Positions 11,312 through 20,962 of a DNA stretch of 64,000 nt are shown in pieces. The notes beneath the pieces are model-generated. The model saw nothing but the letters and a program-made list of their open reading frames with translations. It searched no databases and was not told the origin of the DNA. Origin of the DNA: Gambelia wislizenii (Eukaryota > Chordata > Lepidosauria > Squamata > Crotaphytidae); the NCBI GenBank assembly GCA_030847615.1, contig JAUMIR010000003.1, forward strand, positions 55,103,001 to 55,167,000. Direction: 5' to 3'. The position numbers and the translations under genes are program-made. How positions within the stretch are numbered: the stretch's first letter is position 1; every line of letters begins with the position of its first letter.

Positions 11312-12028
11312 TGTTGGGAAATGTAACATTCTTCTTGTACCCCCTACTTAGTAAGTTTTGGAAATTCCTTGCATGCTTAAGTTCCTACCCTCTTCTCCTC
11401 TGAAGCTGTCTTAGCCATTTGGAGCTATGGGGTGCCCATTGAGTCATTCATCACATGGCCTTCTAATTTAAATACTTTACGATTCTTTGTTCCCTTCTTG
11501 GGGTGTGCAGCTGCACAATGAAGCTGTTCATTCCCTTTTTCCTCCTCTTCCTACCATGCATCTGATCTCCATACATGAAGAAGAGAGATTAGGTCTTGCT
11601 TACCTAAAATCACCCCTTTTCTGAAGAAATAGGGATGTTACTGCTGTAATATTTAGAAACTTCTGATTTGTTTTTATCTTATCCTAACTTGAAGCTCCCA
11701 GGATTGGGTGAGTTTACCATCATGAACTGTAATCTTCTTAGTTAGTTAAGAACCTAGACTTGTTTTGAATATGTAGATTGCTATACCTTCAGTAAATATT
11801 TTGATATGCATTTTTAAGCTAATGTCTTTATTTTCCTTAATTTGTCTGCTTGGCTTTAATGACAGGTTGATTCAGAAAACATGCAAATGAAAAATGAGTC
11901 TGTCTTGGCTTTTCTGCTAACTGTGTTTACTTTAAAATAAACTTTTCTTAAGAAGATATTTCTAAACGGCTTCCTCCCTGGAAACTTTAATAATCTTTTT
12001 TAAAAAATTATGCCCATACACCCCAACA
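11312..12028 (+). mobile_element. Solo LTR of a retrovirus-like element, with 5-bp TSD
   Basis: Starts TGTTGGG and ends CCCCAACA, a matched TG...CA inverted terminal repeat, flanked on both sides by CTTCC (11307-11311 and 12029-12033). It is about 717 bp. Near its end it has the motif 'ataccttcagtaaata' and a possible AATAAA signal at about 11935, which set the plus orientation. It aligns along much of its length with the element at 15789-16469 (shared 'gggtgagttt', 'ttagttagttaagaacct', 'atatgtagattg...ataccttcagtaaa'). No internal gag/pol is attached, so it is the product of LTR-LTR recombination. It contains no virus gene. Confidence 0.9.
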
Positions 12029-12059
12029 CTTCCCCATCTCAGCGCTGTATCTGGCCTGG

Positions 12060-12333
12060 GGGTCATGAGTGTCAGGAAATGAGATGGGTTTGACACAAGA
12101 TGGAGCTGTAAGCTTAGTAATGAAAGTAGTTAAGCTCCGGTGGCAGGTGTGTGTGTGAGTCAGCACTTGAGAGTATGCACATCTGAGATGCCTGATGTAA
12201 CAGGCATTGTTTAACTGCCTATAAAAAGGAGATGGGAATTATCTCCAGTGTGGGTTTGTTGTGGATGGTGGTTGGCGAAGCAGTTTGTTGGTTTGAGAGA
12301 GATTTATGAGTATTAGAGACGGCTGTCCTATAC

Positions 12334-12373
<40 letters not shown>

Positions 12374-12480
12374 AAATATACTGCAAACAAAGATTAAAAG
12401 CGCTCAAGTTGAGTGAAGGCTGGTCTTGTTGCTGTCTTTATTTGGCAAGCCAGAGCTCAAGGCAGTGTGCTGGGATGAAG
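12060..12480 (+). promoter_or_regulatory. Possible LTR promoter segment with TATA box
   Basis: A block starting near TGTCAGGAAATG (about 12071) contains CCTATAAAAAGGAG at about 12220, a good TATA-box context. Downstream are a (TA)n run and 'gattaaaagcgctcaagttgag'. That layout (U3, TATA, then a polyadenylation-like signal and a 'gctgtctttatttggca' end) is typical of gypsy-type LTRs. I could not find both ends or a TSD, so this is inference. It lies 40 bases after the solo LTR at 11312-12028. Confidence 0.35.
12338..12370. repeat. (TA)n microsatellite
   Basis: About 16 TA units. It lies within the LTR-like block described at 12060-12480. Confidence 0.95.
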
Positions 12481-12780
12481 GAATTTTTCCTTCTCAGCCT
12501 AAAGTCTTTTGCAGAAGTCTCTCCAGAAACCTTCTCCTTGGCGTCCTGTTGACATGGAACAACTCGGCAGGTGGTCGTGGTGGACACAGCGCGTCTTTCT
12601 ATGCCCCAACAATGAGGACTGCTCTGAGGCGAATGAGGCCAGATGTGGTAAATAGTCCATGTAGACAAGCCCTTTCAAACCACTTTCCTCAGGAGGATAG
12701 GATGGCCTACTCCTAGGTATCCTTCAGTTGGTAGGTGATTTTTTTCTGTTCCAGCAGGTCTTTAGGAACAGACTGCAAGA
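12481..12780. other. Unassigned spacer before the Penelope pair
   Basis: Open frames exist on both strands (12426-12716 plus, 12438-12668 minus) but mirror each other and show no motif. It may be internal sequence of the LTR-like element to the left. Confidence 0.35.
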
Positions 12781-13393
12781 GTGTGAAGTCAAAGGCTTTC
12801 ACGGCCGGCATCCATAGATTTTCCTTGGGTTTTTTTCTGAGCTGTGTTCTGGAATAGTTTCTTTCTGACGTTTTGCCTGCATCTGTGGCTGGCATCTTCA
12901 GAGAATGGCTGGGTAGGAGAGTATGTGAAGCTTATATGCTGTGAACCCCTGTAGGGTAGTGTATGTAAATTTGTGTAATTGAATGGTTAGTTTCTGGGTA
13001 TAGAAATATAAGTCTGATTGGCTAATGGTTGGTTGATGGGCCATTATCTGCAGGGACTCCCCTTGTCCCTGGGTGGAATTCCTTTGTAAGTGCTGAGTTT
13101 TTATTCTATTGTTCTTCAAATCTGGGAGCCAGATTTTGTTTATTTTTAAGGTTTCTTCTTTCCTGTTGAAGTTGTCCAGGTGTTTGTAGATTTCAATAGC
13201 TGCTCTGTGCATTCTGACATGATAGGTATTGCCTGGTCAAGAATTTCTGTGTTTTTAAATAGCATTTTGTGTCCAGATTGGTTTATAACATGTTCTGCTA
13301 AAGCTGATTTTTCTGGCTGGCCCAGTCTGAATCATGTTTCTTGATTTGTGTTTGAACACTGAGTTTAGTGGCCCCTATGTAAACTTGTCCCTA
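12781..13393 (-). pseudogene. Penelope-like element, 3' portion, minus strand
   Basis: Reading leftward on the minus strand gives a segment equivalent to the end of the Penelope ORF, after the GIY-YIG core. It includes an 'NFNRKEETLKINKIWLP' stretch (13212-12898), followed by the characteristic terminal sequence containing 'gaagatgccagccacagatgcaggc' and ending 'cggccgtgaaagcctttgacttcac'. The same protein stretch occurs at 29745-30059. Penelope elements are retroelements with reverse transcriptase and GIY-YIG endonuclease; only the C-terminal part remains here. A second copy in the opposite direction starts within a few bases of its 5' end. Confidence 0.85.
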
Positions 13394-13396
13394 TGT

Positions 13397-13913
13397 AAAT
13401 CAGCTGTAGCAGAACATGTTATAAACTAACCTGGACACAATGCTATTTAAAAACACAAAAATTCTGGACTAGGCCAACAGCTATCATGTCAGAATGCATA
13501 GGGGAGCAATTGAAATCCACAAACACCTGGACAACTTCAACAGAAAAGAAGAAACCTTAAAAGTAAACAAAATATGGCTCCCAGTTTTGAAGAACAATAG
13601 AATAAAAACTCAGCACTTACAAAGGAATTCCACCCGGGACAAGGGGATTCCCAGCAGATAATGGCCCATTAACCAACTATTAGCCAAACAGACACTAATG
13701 AGCCTTGCATTTCTATATCCAGGAACTAACCATTCAATTACACAAATTTACATACACTACCCTACAGGGGTTCACAGCATATAAGCTCCACATACACTCC
13801 TACCCAGCCATTCTCTGAAGATGCCAGCCACAGATGCAGGCGAAATGTCAGAAAGAAACTATTCCAGAACACGGTCTCACAGCCCGGAAAAAAACCAAGG
13901 AAAATCTAAGATT
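13397..13913 (+). pseudogene. Penelope-like element, 3' portion, plus strand (head-to-head with previous)
   Basis: Reads in the plus direction from 'cagctgtagcagaacatg' to 'ccaaggaaaatct', covering the same part of the element as 12781-13393 in inverse orientation. The two form a roughly 500-bp inverted repeat with their 5'-truncated ends touching at about 13394. It lacks the last about 35 bases of the terminus. Numerous stops and indels show it is dead. Head-to-head and terminal-repeat arrangements are a known habit of Penelope insertions. Confidence 0.85.
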
Positions 13914-14181
13914 TTAAGAGCTTTTAACAGTTTGCTGTTCTACTGTTTAATGTTTTGCCTTTGTAACTGATTCGTTTTAAATGATTTTAATACAGATAGT
14001 TTAATAGCATTTTAACAATAACTCTTTGCATGTTTTTACTTATATCTGCATGTGTTTTGATCTATGTCTCAGTTATTGCGGGAAAGGCAGAAGAGGGAGA
14101 GGAGGAGAAGAAAGCTGCTTGAGGTAGCTGCCACAGGTGACAATGGTGGAAGCAGCAAGAGGCAGTGAAAATGAGAGGTCT
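13914..14181. other. AT-rich spacer
   Basis: T-rich sequence resembling a LINE 3' UTR ('tttaaatgattttaatacag'), then a purine-rich run at about 14085-14130. Nothing can be assigned with confidence. Confidence 0.35.
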
Positions 14182-14405
14182 ATTATTTATTTATTTATTA
14201 GATTTATACCCTGCTTTTCTCCCAAGACAGGACTCAAGGCAGCTTACAACAATTAAAAAAATACAGCTAAAATACCACAATTTACAAAAAATAAAAAAGT
14301 ATTAAATTAATTTCCACATAATTAAAAACACCACATGAATTAAAAAATAGAATCAATAAAAATACAACATTAAAACATTAAAAGCAGGACACTGATCAAA
14401 ATTCA
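14182..14405 (-). mobile_element. Antisense L2-type LINE 3' end
   Basis: Starts with ATTTATTTATTTATTAG followed by 'tataccctgcttttctcccaag', which is the inverse of the 'cttgggagaaaggcaggatataaat' L2 tail seen at 36490-36560. A 3' UTR-like A-rich stretch follows. Equivalent in layout to 40840-41100. Truncated; no coding part. Confidence 0.7.
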
Positions 14406-15624
14406 CTCTGTGCTATGTCAGCTGATTGGCACTGCTGCTTTCTGGAATCCTGTCTTGTCTTTTTTAATTTTTTATTTTTTTGTCTTAGGTTGTCCCATGG
14501 TTTTGTGTTAGCCAAGTTGCATATGGAGTAATGACACTGGGATTTATGGTCCTGGTGGATCTTTGCAGCCAAAATCTCTTGACCTCAATCAGGAATGGGG
14601 GATAATAGCTACACTACCCTTAGGGCTGGAATAACTGACTGATCTTGATTGTACAGATCTGGAGGAATGGAGTGGTTTTGGATCCAGTAGATTCAAAGCC
14701 TGCTCCAGAGAGAGCTCCGTTCGGAGACTTTCTCTTATCTACTGCTAGTGTGAATACTGCAAATGACAGCTTCCTACCTGCCTTGGTGTAGTGAGGGTTT
14801 CCATCCTGGCAAAGCTCCTGCTTGCCAGTAAACACCAGTGAAGTCAAGAAACATGCCACCCGAGCTCCTCTGGCCATCCACATTAGGGTAAGTTGTAACT
14901 ATATTGGGATGTTGGACTGTACTCATAAACCTTAATCTTAGATGTCCTGCTATACATATGTATGGGGGTGCTATTTCTAAATATTGCGCCTAGTTTATCA
15001 ATTTTGTACAGTAGCACTAAAACAAACAGAAAGCTAAAAATATTTTCATAAGCCCTGAAAATACATGACACACATGCAATAAATTTCAAAAAAGAAGAAG
15101 AAGAATGATGGCAACTTTTTGCATACATTTCTTCACAAACAGATTAAAAACAGATGGTTTGGGGAAAATAATCCTTCATATAAATTAGCTATTACTAAGC
15201 TCTGATATAAAATTAAACTTACTGTGGTTCTGAACTTGGCAGGAAGTCATCTTGGCATGAAAACTAACCTTTGTTTATTGATATTTAAACCTGAGAATGA
15301 TGTATTTTTAGTGATGCAACAGGCCGAACACTGTAGCCCATATACTTGCTACCACTGGTGGTATAAATAAATGCCATATATACAAGAGACGATACACACA
15401 AACACGAGAAAGCCAAGTTCAATCCATCCAAAGTTAAGTGCTTGGCACTCACATTGATTTCAATGAGGGAGGGGGAGAATAAAGCTTAAGCTGAATAACA
15501 ATTGTTAATTTCCCCACAATTGGCTATGCTGCTTGAGGTTGCTGGGATACGTCCAACAACATTGGGAAGCTTGCTTTACAGTATTCACAAAACTGGTCTT
15601 TTTGCTGCAATACATACTACATCG
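14406..15624. other. Intergenic, no gene seen
   Basis: Mostly unique. The minus-strand open frame at 14620-14883 has a modest length and no recognised domain. I find no supporting splice or promoter signals. The minus frame 14883-15128 is hydrophobic and AT-driven, probably chance. Confidence 0.4.
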
Positions 15625-15728
15625 TTTTGTTGTGCTTAACTGTAATCAAGTCAACTTTGATTTATGGTGACCTTATGAGTGAGAGACCTCCATGTCACCT
15701 TATCCTCAACAGCACTGCTCAGGTCTTG

Positions 15729-16732
15729 TAGGAGATTATCAGATGCATCCAAGAAGTACTTTACCAGAACACCAGGATGATGTTTCTGTGTAGTATGTGG
15801 GGAAATAATCATTGTAATGTAAAAGCAATCTTGTGTACCTCATTCACATCCTAAGATAAGTCTAGGGTTTTTCCCTTCATGCTTTTGTTCTCCCAAGTTC
15901 CCTTTCTCTTATTTCACTGGGCACTTCCAGCCAACAGGAGTGCTGGGTCATTCAACACATGACCTAATTTAAATTTTATTGCTCTGTGTAAGTTCTCTTT
16001 TAAGTTAGAGTCTCCATGAGGCTGTAGCCATCTTAAGCCATATTATCTTTGTTTAGCCATCTTTCCTGCAACCATGCCATGATGTTCACCATGCAGCCTC
16101 TTACTGCTGTAGGTTGGGTGAGTTTTTCTACCCTAAATCCTATTAGTTAGTTAGGAACCTCTTTTAAAAGTTTGTTTTAGTATGTAGATTGAGATTGATA
16201 TACCTTCAGTAAACTTCTGATTTGCATTTTAAACTGACTCCTTTGTTTTTGTAATGAGTCTAATTTAACTGAGTGATCTCAGACCTCTGAACACACCTTT
16301 TTAAAATGTTAATTGAGCTTAGTCTGCATTCCTAAATTGCACTCTGCATGAATTTAAAAGTAAATGTTTTTAACTCTTTTTTAAAGAAGATAATTCTTGT
16401 TGCTTTTAAAAAGGACTAGATCCTGGAATTTTTAATACAATTTTATTTTTTAGACTCATTACTCCTACATTCTGTCTCTCGAATGAGACCCAGTTTTACA
16501 CATCCTCATCCTCGTTGCATTCTGCTCCTGTGCTGCAGCAGTTAGTAAGGCAGTATTTTTCATTTCTGCGGAGCACCCGTCAATGAAAAGTCCCAACTTA
16601 CTAATTGCTGCAGCACAGCACAGGAGCAGAACTCAATGAAGATGACATTGTGTGAAACCGGGTCCCGTTCATGGGACAGAAATGGCATCCTGGCATTCTG
16701 GTAAGGTAATTTTTCCTGTGTCTGATAATCTC
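15729..16732. mobile_element. Palindromic MITE with GGAGATTATCAGA ends, interrupted by a solo LTR
   Basis: Left end GGAGATTATCAGATG at 15729; right end GTCTGATAATCTCC to 16732. With the LTR (15789-16469) removed, the element is about 320 bp. Its left half (through 'ctcctgtgctgcagcagttagtaag') is the near inverse of its right half ('acttactaattgctgcagcacag...'), so it is a long foldback. It sits in the 3' end of the RTE element. Flanks are GTA on the left and ATA on the right, consistent with a short 3-bp TSD with one substitution. It has no coding capacity and belongs to the terminus-sharing family in this window. Confidence 0.8.
15789..16469 (+). mobile_element. Solo LTR, same family as 11312-12028, with 5-bp TSD
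   Basis: Begins TGTAG and ends CTACA, and is flanked by TTCTG at 15784-15788 and 16470-16474. It shares ordered blocks with 11312-12028: 'gggaaat', 'gggtgagttt', 'tagttagttaggaacct', 'atgtagattgagattgatataccttcagtaaact'. The 5-bp TSD, TG...CA ends and a polyadenylation-like region fit a retrovirus-like LTR. It landed inside the left arm of the palindromic MITE at 15729-16732. No internal genes remain. Confidence 0.9.
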
Positions 16733-16987
16733 CATAGACTCAGGGACATGACTTCCTTGACTGAGTCTATCCATCTAGAATGCAGTCTTCCTGTTTTCCT
16801 GCTACTTTCTACCTTACTAAGCATTATTGTTATTTCTAGTAAGTTATGTCGTCTTATGATATGTCCAAAGCATGACAGTTTCAGTTTAGTCATCTTGGCT
16901 TCTAGGGAGAGTTCAGGTTTGATTGCTCTAGGACCCATTGATTAGTCTTTTTAGCAGTCCACGGTATCTGTAGAACTCTTCTCTAGC

Positions 16988-17573
16988 TTGGTCGTTCAGG
17001 ATGCTGCCGAACAAGACTGTCATCTCCCGGGTCAGGCTTGAGCGACCAATGTCCTGAACCACCTGCATGCAGGGTTGGGGCTGCGGCTTCCAGTGCATCT
17101 TTACACCTGCCGGTTTCGTCCCTCGCCAGTCGCTACAGGGCTTTTTTGGAAATGGATTTGTCCTTCGAGCCTGTGCAATGGATTTTTCTGGTGGAGCGCA
17201 GCGTGCACAGAACTGGCCTCACCCTTTAAACCAGAGATTCATCTGCCGTGGCCTTGCAAGCATGGACGTGGCAGTGAGGTCCTTGGGCCGTAGGTTTGAT
17301 TAGAGTTTCCTTCTCTTAGATGGTTGACCTTACAGCGTTGGACGAGCACCATCTGCCCAGGTTTGGGATTGGAGTTTTCCTTCTCCTAGGACGGTTGCCA
17401 CAAGGCTAGAGAGCCCATCCTGCCCTTTGATGCTCTTTGTCAGACCCTTCGGTTTTGACCTGTCTGGCATGGGAGACCCTACCAGTGGCTATTATGCCAC
17501 CGCCAGCATAGCTCAAAACATCATTAGGGTACGCAAGCCTCTCTCCCACGACAAGGGAGCGTCAATGGAGAGG
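16988..17573. mobile_element. Unidentified 586-bp insertion with 11-bp TSD
   Basis: It interrupts the RTE reading frame exactly, and the 11-mer TCTTCTCTAGC stands on both sides (16977-16987 and 17574-17584). The insert is GC-richer than its surroundings. On the minus strand it holds two diverged copies of a motif like 'ctaggagaaggaaaactccaatc', and near its left end an imperfect inverted pair (TTGGTCGTTCAGG against TTGAGCGACCAATG). An 11-bp TSD points to LINE-type target-primed integration. I see no poly-A tail and no reverse transcriptase. It may be a SINE or the 5' part of another LINE. I could not name it. Confidence 0.75.
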
Positions 17574-18761
17574 TCTTCTCTAGCATCATATTTCAAATGA
17601 GTTGATTTTCTTCCTATCAGCTTTCTTCAGTGTCCAGATTTCACAACCATACATAGAAATTTGAAATATGCTGTCATGGATAATCCTAACTTTAATATTA
17701 AATAATATATCTTTACACTTTAGGATCTTGTCTAGTTCCCTCATAGCTGCCCTCCCAAGTCCTAGTCTTCTTATTTCTTGACTGCAGTCTCCATTCTGAT
17801 TAATGTGTGAGCCAAGATATGGATAATCTTGAACCATTTTAATGTCTTCATCATCATCTTCAAATTTATGTAAATCATGTGTGGTCATTATTTTTGTTTT
17901 CTCAATATTGAATTGTAAACCTGCCTTTGTGCTTTCCTCTTTGACTTTCCTCAGCAATTGTTCCAAGTCTTTGCAACTTTTTGCTAGCAGTACGATGCCA
18001 TCTGCATATCTTCAATGTGTAGATGGGACCGTTCCTTCCTCCAATTTTCATGCCACCTTCCTCTACATCTAATCCTACATATAATACATTCAGCATACAG
18101 GTTAAACAGATAGGGTGATAAAAGGCAGCCTTGCCTGACCCCCTTGCCCATTGGAAACCATTCAATTTCTCCATATTCTGTCCTAACAATAGCCTCTTGT
18201 CCAGGTAAAGCATCAGGACAATCAAATGTGGTGGCACTGCCATTTCTTTAAGAGTTATACATAGTTTTTCATGATCTATACAATCAAAGGTTTTGCTATA
18301 ATCTATAAAGCACAGGCTGATTTTCTTTTGAAATTCTTTGGTGTGTTCCATTATCCAGTTTATGTTTGCACTATGATCTCCAGTGCCTTTTCCTTTCCTG
18401 AACCCAGCTGGACATTTTGAATTTCTGACTCAATATATGTCAAAAATCTTTGTTGTAGAATTTTGAGCATCACCTTCCTTGCATGGGAAATTAATGCAGT
18501 GGTCTACACTGCTATGGGTAAAATTAAGCAGATACTTAACTATTCCATTGAAATTAATGGAACTGTAAAGTGCTTGCATTTGGGTGGTTTGTGTCTATAA
18601 TGGGTAGAAAGAATATTCACATTTTCTGTCCAAACAGAGGTGTTTACTTACATTTGGGAAATCTGACTGGGAAGCATAGCACAAAGCTGAGAATTTTGCA
18701 GATTTTGCCTGGTATTTGCAAATCCAGAATTGTTTCAGGAAACTATTGTGTACAGAACTAT

Positions 18762-19428
18762 GGACTTTATCAGATGGGCAAAATACAGCATCATAACAAC
18801 ACCACATAACCATGAAAGGGTGGACATATCAGATGATGTCTCCCTTTCACAGTTATGTCCTGTAAAAATCTACCTTTTAATTTATGGCTTAAGCCATCAA
18901 TTGATACCCTCTGCCATTTTGGTGCTGGCATTGCTGCCATGCGAATCCTCAGGCCATTTAACTCTCATTACTGCAGCAAGAGTGGGCAGTCCAGGGCAAA
19001 CTCTTCTGGGTGAGATCGGGACATCCAGGTAAGTTTTGCTCTTTTTATGACCCTCCTTGGATTACTTGGGACTTTTAAAGTGTGCCTAGGTGCTTGGTGC
19101 AACTTTTTATGTGTTAGTTTTGTTTTTGTGAAGTCAAAGGCTTTCACGACCGGCATCCATAGAATTTCCTTGTTTTTTTTTCCGGGCTGTAAGGCCGTGT
19201 TCTAGAATAGTTTTGTTTTTATTTTTAAATTTCCCACATGACAAAATCTCATGGGATTTCAGACAAGGAACTGAGCAGGACTCCATTCACTTCCTCTTTA
19301 TTGCCTGGGAGCCTTTGCCAGGAGAAGAAGGTAAGTGCAGGGGGAGCATTCTTTTGCTGGCATAGAAATGTTTTTTTTTTTTAATGCCAGCAAAAGGATG
19401 TTTTAAAAGGGGTTGTCTGATAGAGTCC
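18762..19428. mobile_element. GGACTTTATCAGA-family MITE (copy C) with nested Penelope fragment
   Basis: Left end GGACTTTATCAGATG; right end GTCTGATAGAGTCC. Flanks are TAT and TAA, close to a 3-bp duplication. The interior has the family signatures: 'catgaaagggtg', a 'ttatggcttaagccatcaattgat' block equivalent to the 'ttgatgggccaagccatcaatag' block of other copies, and 'ttacttggga'. It carries the 80-bp Penelope piece at 19128-19207. Non-coding and non-autonomous. Confidence 0.75.
19128..19207 (-). mobile_element. 80-bp Penelope terminus inserted with a 13-bp TSD
   Basis: Only the terminal stretch of the Penelope element is present ('gtgaagtcaaaggctttcac' to 'ggccgtgttctagaa'). TAGTTTTGTTTTT flanks it on both sides (19115-19127 and 19208-19220). 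The TSD is in the range seen for Penelope-like elements. It shows that the element can integrate as an extremely 5'-truncated copy. Confidence 0.85.
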
Positions 19429-19479
19429 TAAATTGTTGCATTTTGTACAAATGGTTTAACACCCCCCCCCCTCACGTTT

Positions 19480-20330
19480 ACCCATATGTGCCTGTTTTTC
19501 CTACCAAGTTGCTATAGTTTATCAAACTCCAGCAATTTTGCACAAATAAATCCATTTATGGGCTTTTTTGTATAAAAATTGCATTCTAAATGAAAAAAAC
19601 CCCACCATTTTTCATGCAAAATATCTATTGTTTGCAGAAACCCACACTTTTAATGCAAAATCAGGGTTTTTTTCCCCCACAAAAACATCAATTGGCAAGA
19701 AAAAAATGCATGGGTATATGGGAACAGTGTTTTTTGTATGAAAAAATCCCCATGTTTTTTGTAGGGGGCGTTCTTGTTTTTTAGCAAAAGAATGTTTCCA
19801 GAAATACATGTAAGCATTTTTGAAAGAAAAAAAATGTTTTGTGTCCCAAAACCAGCAATGTAGCACAAAACGTGAGTTTATGAAAATAGTGTTTGGGGGC
19901 AGAAAAAAAAATGGTTTTTACACAAACTCCCCTGCACAGATACACACACAATTTCCACACCAAAACAGTGTTTTCACCAAACCTATGTGACATTAGTGTA
20001 GTGTTTCTCAACCAGGGCTCCCTGGAACCCTAGGGTTCCCACAAGAGGTTGCTACGGGTTCCTCAAGAGATTGTGATTGTGGGGGAAAGCAATAGCAGTA
20101 TATAAAATAATGTATATGCAGGGGTTCCCTGAGACCTGAACATTATTTCAAGGGTTCCTCCAGGATAAAAAGTTTGAGAAAGGCTGCATTAGTGCATAAA
20201 TGCCAGGGTTTGGGGGGAAAGCTCCAGCAATTTTGTACAAAAAAGAGGTGGGTATCTGGAAAAGGTGAAAGATTAGTGGTAAAAACACATTCCCCTCCTT
20301 GCCTACTGGAAAATAAGTATCCATATAAGT
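19480..20330. repeat. Degenerate A/T-run tract
   Basis: Irregular short units such as 'caattttgcacaaa', 'ttttttgtatgaaaaaa' and 'gggggcagaaaaaaaa' alternate A runs and T/G runs over about 850 bases. The motif 'ctccagcaattttg' appears near 19530 and again at 20222. The pattern resembles an eroded tandem repeat; a similar tract is at 35150-35420. An hAT MITE at 19999-20186 sits within it. Open frames in all directions here come from composition, not coding. Confidence 0.5.
19999..20186. mobile_element. hAT-type MITE with 8-bp TSD
   Basis: The left end TAGTGTTTCTCAACC (first base changed from C) and right end GTTTGAGAAAGGCTG are inverse hAT termini. CATTAGTG flanks both sides (19991-19998 and 20187-20194), an 8-bp duplication. 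The body repeats 'gggttcc' and 'tcaagggttcctccag' blocks. Non-coding. Confidence 0.85.
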
Positions 20331-20595
20331 ACATTTTCATAGTCAAATTTGGTGCATGTATACTCAGAATTAAATACTACTGTACCCAATAGTATTTTCT
20401 TCTGAGAATGTTTATTGGATTGGATCCTTAAAGACATTACTACAGTACTTTGGAAGAAAGAACCAACCTGGATCACTTAGTAAATCAATGCTTAGGAAGA
20501 TTTTTCACTGTGTTCAATGAGACTACTAACAGTTAAGTAAATATAATGGTGAGGCCATCATTTCCAATCCAGTAATTCAGCAACTGGGGAAAAAG

Positions 20596-20626
<31 letters not shown>

Positions 20627-20730
20627 TACATTATTTTATAGAAGTTCACAAAACAGCCCTTATTCAACATGCATTTGACCTGTTTCCATAGCACTTCCAT
20701 ATTCTGTAACACTGTTACCACTGAAATGTG

Positions 20731-20962
20731 TTGTTGTTGTTGTTTTGTGCCTTCAAATCAAGTCTGACTTTATGGAAAACCTAGCATAGGATTTTCTTGA
20801 CAAGATTTATTCAGGGGAGGTTTTACCATTGTTTTCATCTGAGGCTCAGAGAGTATAATTTGCCCAGGGTCATTCAGTGGCTTTCTATAGGGATTCAAAC
20901 CCTGCTCTCCCAGAATTCTAGTCCAAGATTCAAACATGTTGGCTCTATACCAATGCAATGCC
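20731..20962 (-). mobile_element. tRNA-derived SINE, antisense
   Basis: Read on the minus strand it starts with a tRNA-like head including a B-box-like 'gggtttgaatcc' and 'ctctgagcctcaga', and ends with the tail 'cttgaaggcacaaaacaacaa'. Related copies lie at 25868-26040 and 28432-28676. The (CT)n run at 20595-20618 is separate. Confidence 0.75.

Larger units (their letters stand above)
15625..18503 (-). pseudogene. RTE/BovB-like LINE, 3' half, split by two insertions
   Basis: On the minus strand the reverse transcriptase runs from about 18503: 'FQKKISLCFIDYSKTFDCID' (18351 onward, palm motif), then 'LLRKVKEESTKAGLQFNIEKTK' (17966), 'YPYLGSHINQNGDCSQEI' and 'MYGCEIWTLKKADRKKINSFE' ending at 17586. 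The protein continues, after a 586-bp insertion, with the 'PWTAKK' and 'LKLSCFGHIIRR' motifs at about 16970-16830 and reaches the C-terminal part near 16740. After a second insertion (15729-16732) the 3' terminal stretch lies at 15625-15728. The motif order matches BovB/RTE retrotransposons. It carries frameshifts and stops, including two Trp codons turned to stops in the 'FEIWCWRR'-equivalent position at 17578-17590. The 5' half is missing. Confidence 0.85.

Noticed and set aside
10890..11326. Overlapping open frames on both strands as a host gene
   Set aside because: Frames mirror each other across a GC-richer block, with no motif and no splice logic; treated as compositional.
14620..14883. 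Host protein on the minus strand
   Set aside because: Open for 87 codons but no recognised domain and no support from exon signals.
11312..16469. The two related LTRs as ends of one provirus
   Set aside because: Each has its own 5-bp duplication and no gag/pol/env lies between them; the interval holds Penelope and other elements.
19590..20011. Several open frames of 60-85 codons
   Set aside because: All come from A/T-run low-complexity sequence giving Phe/Lys-rich translations.
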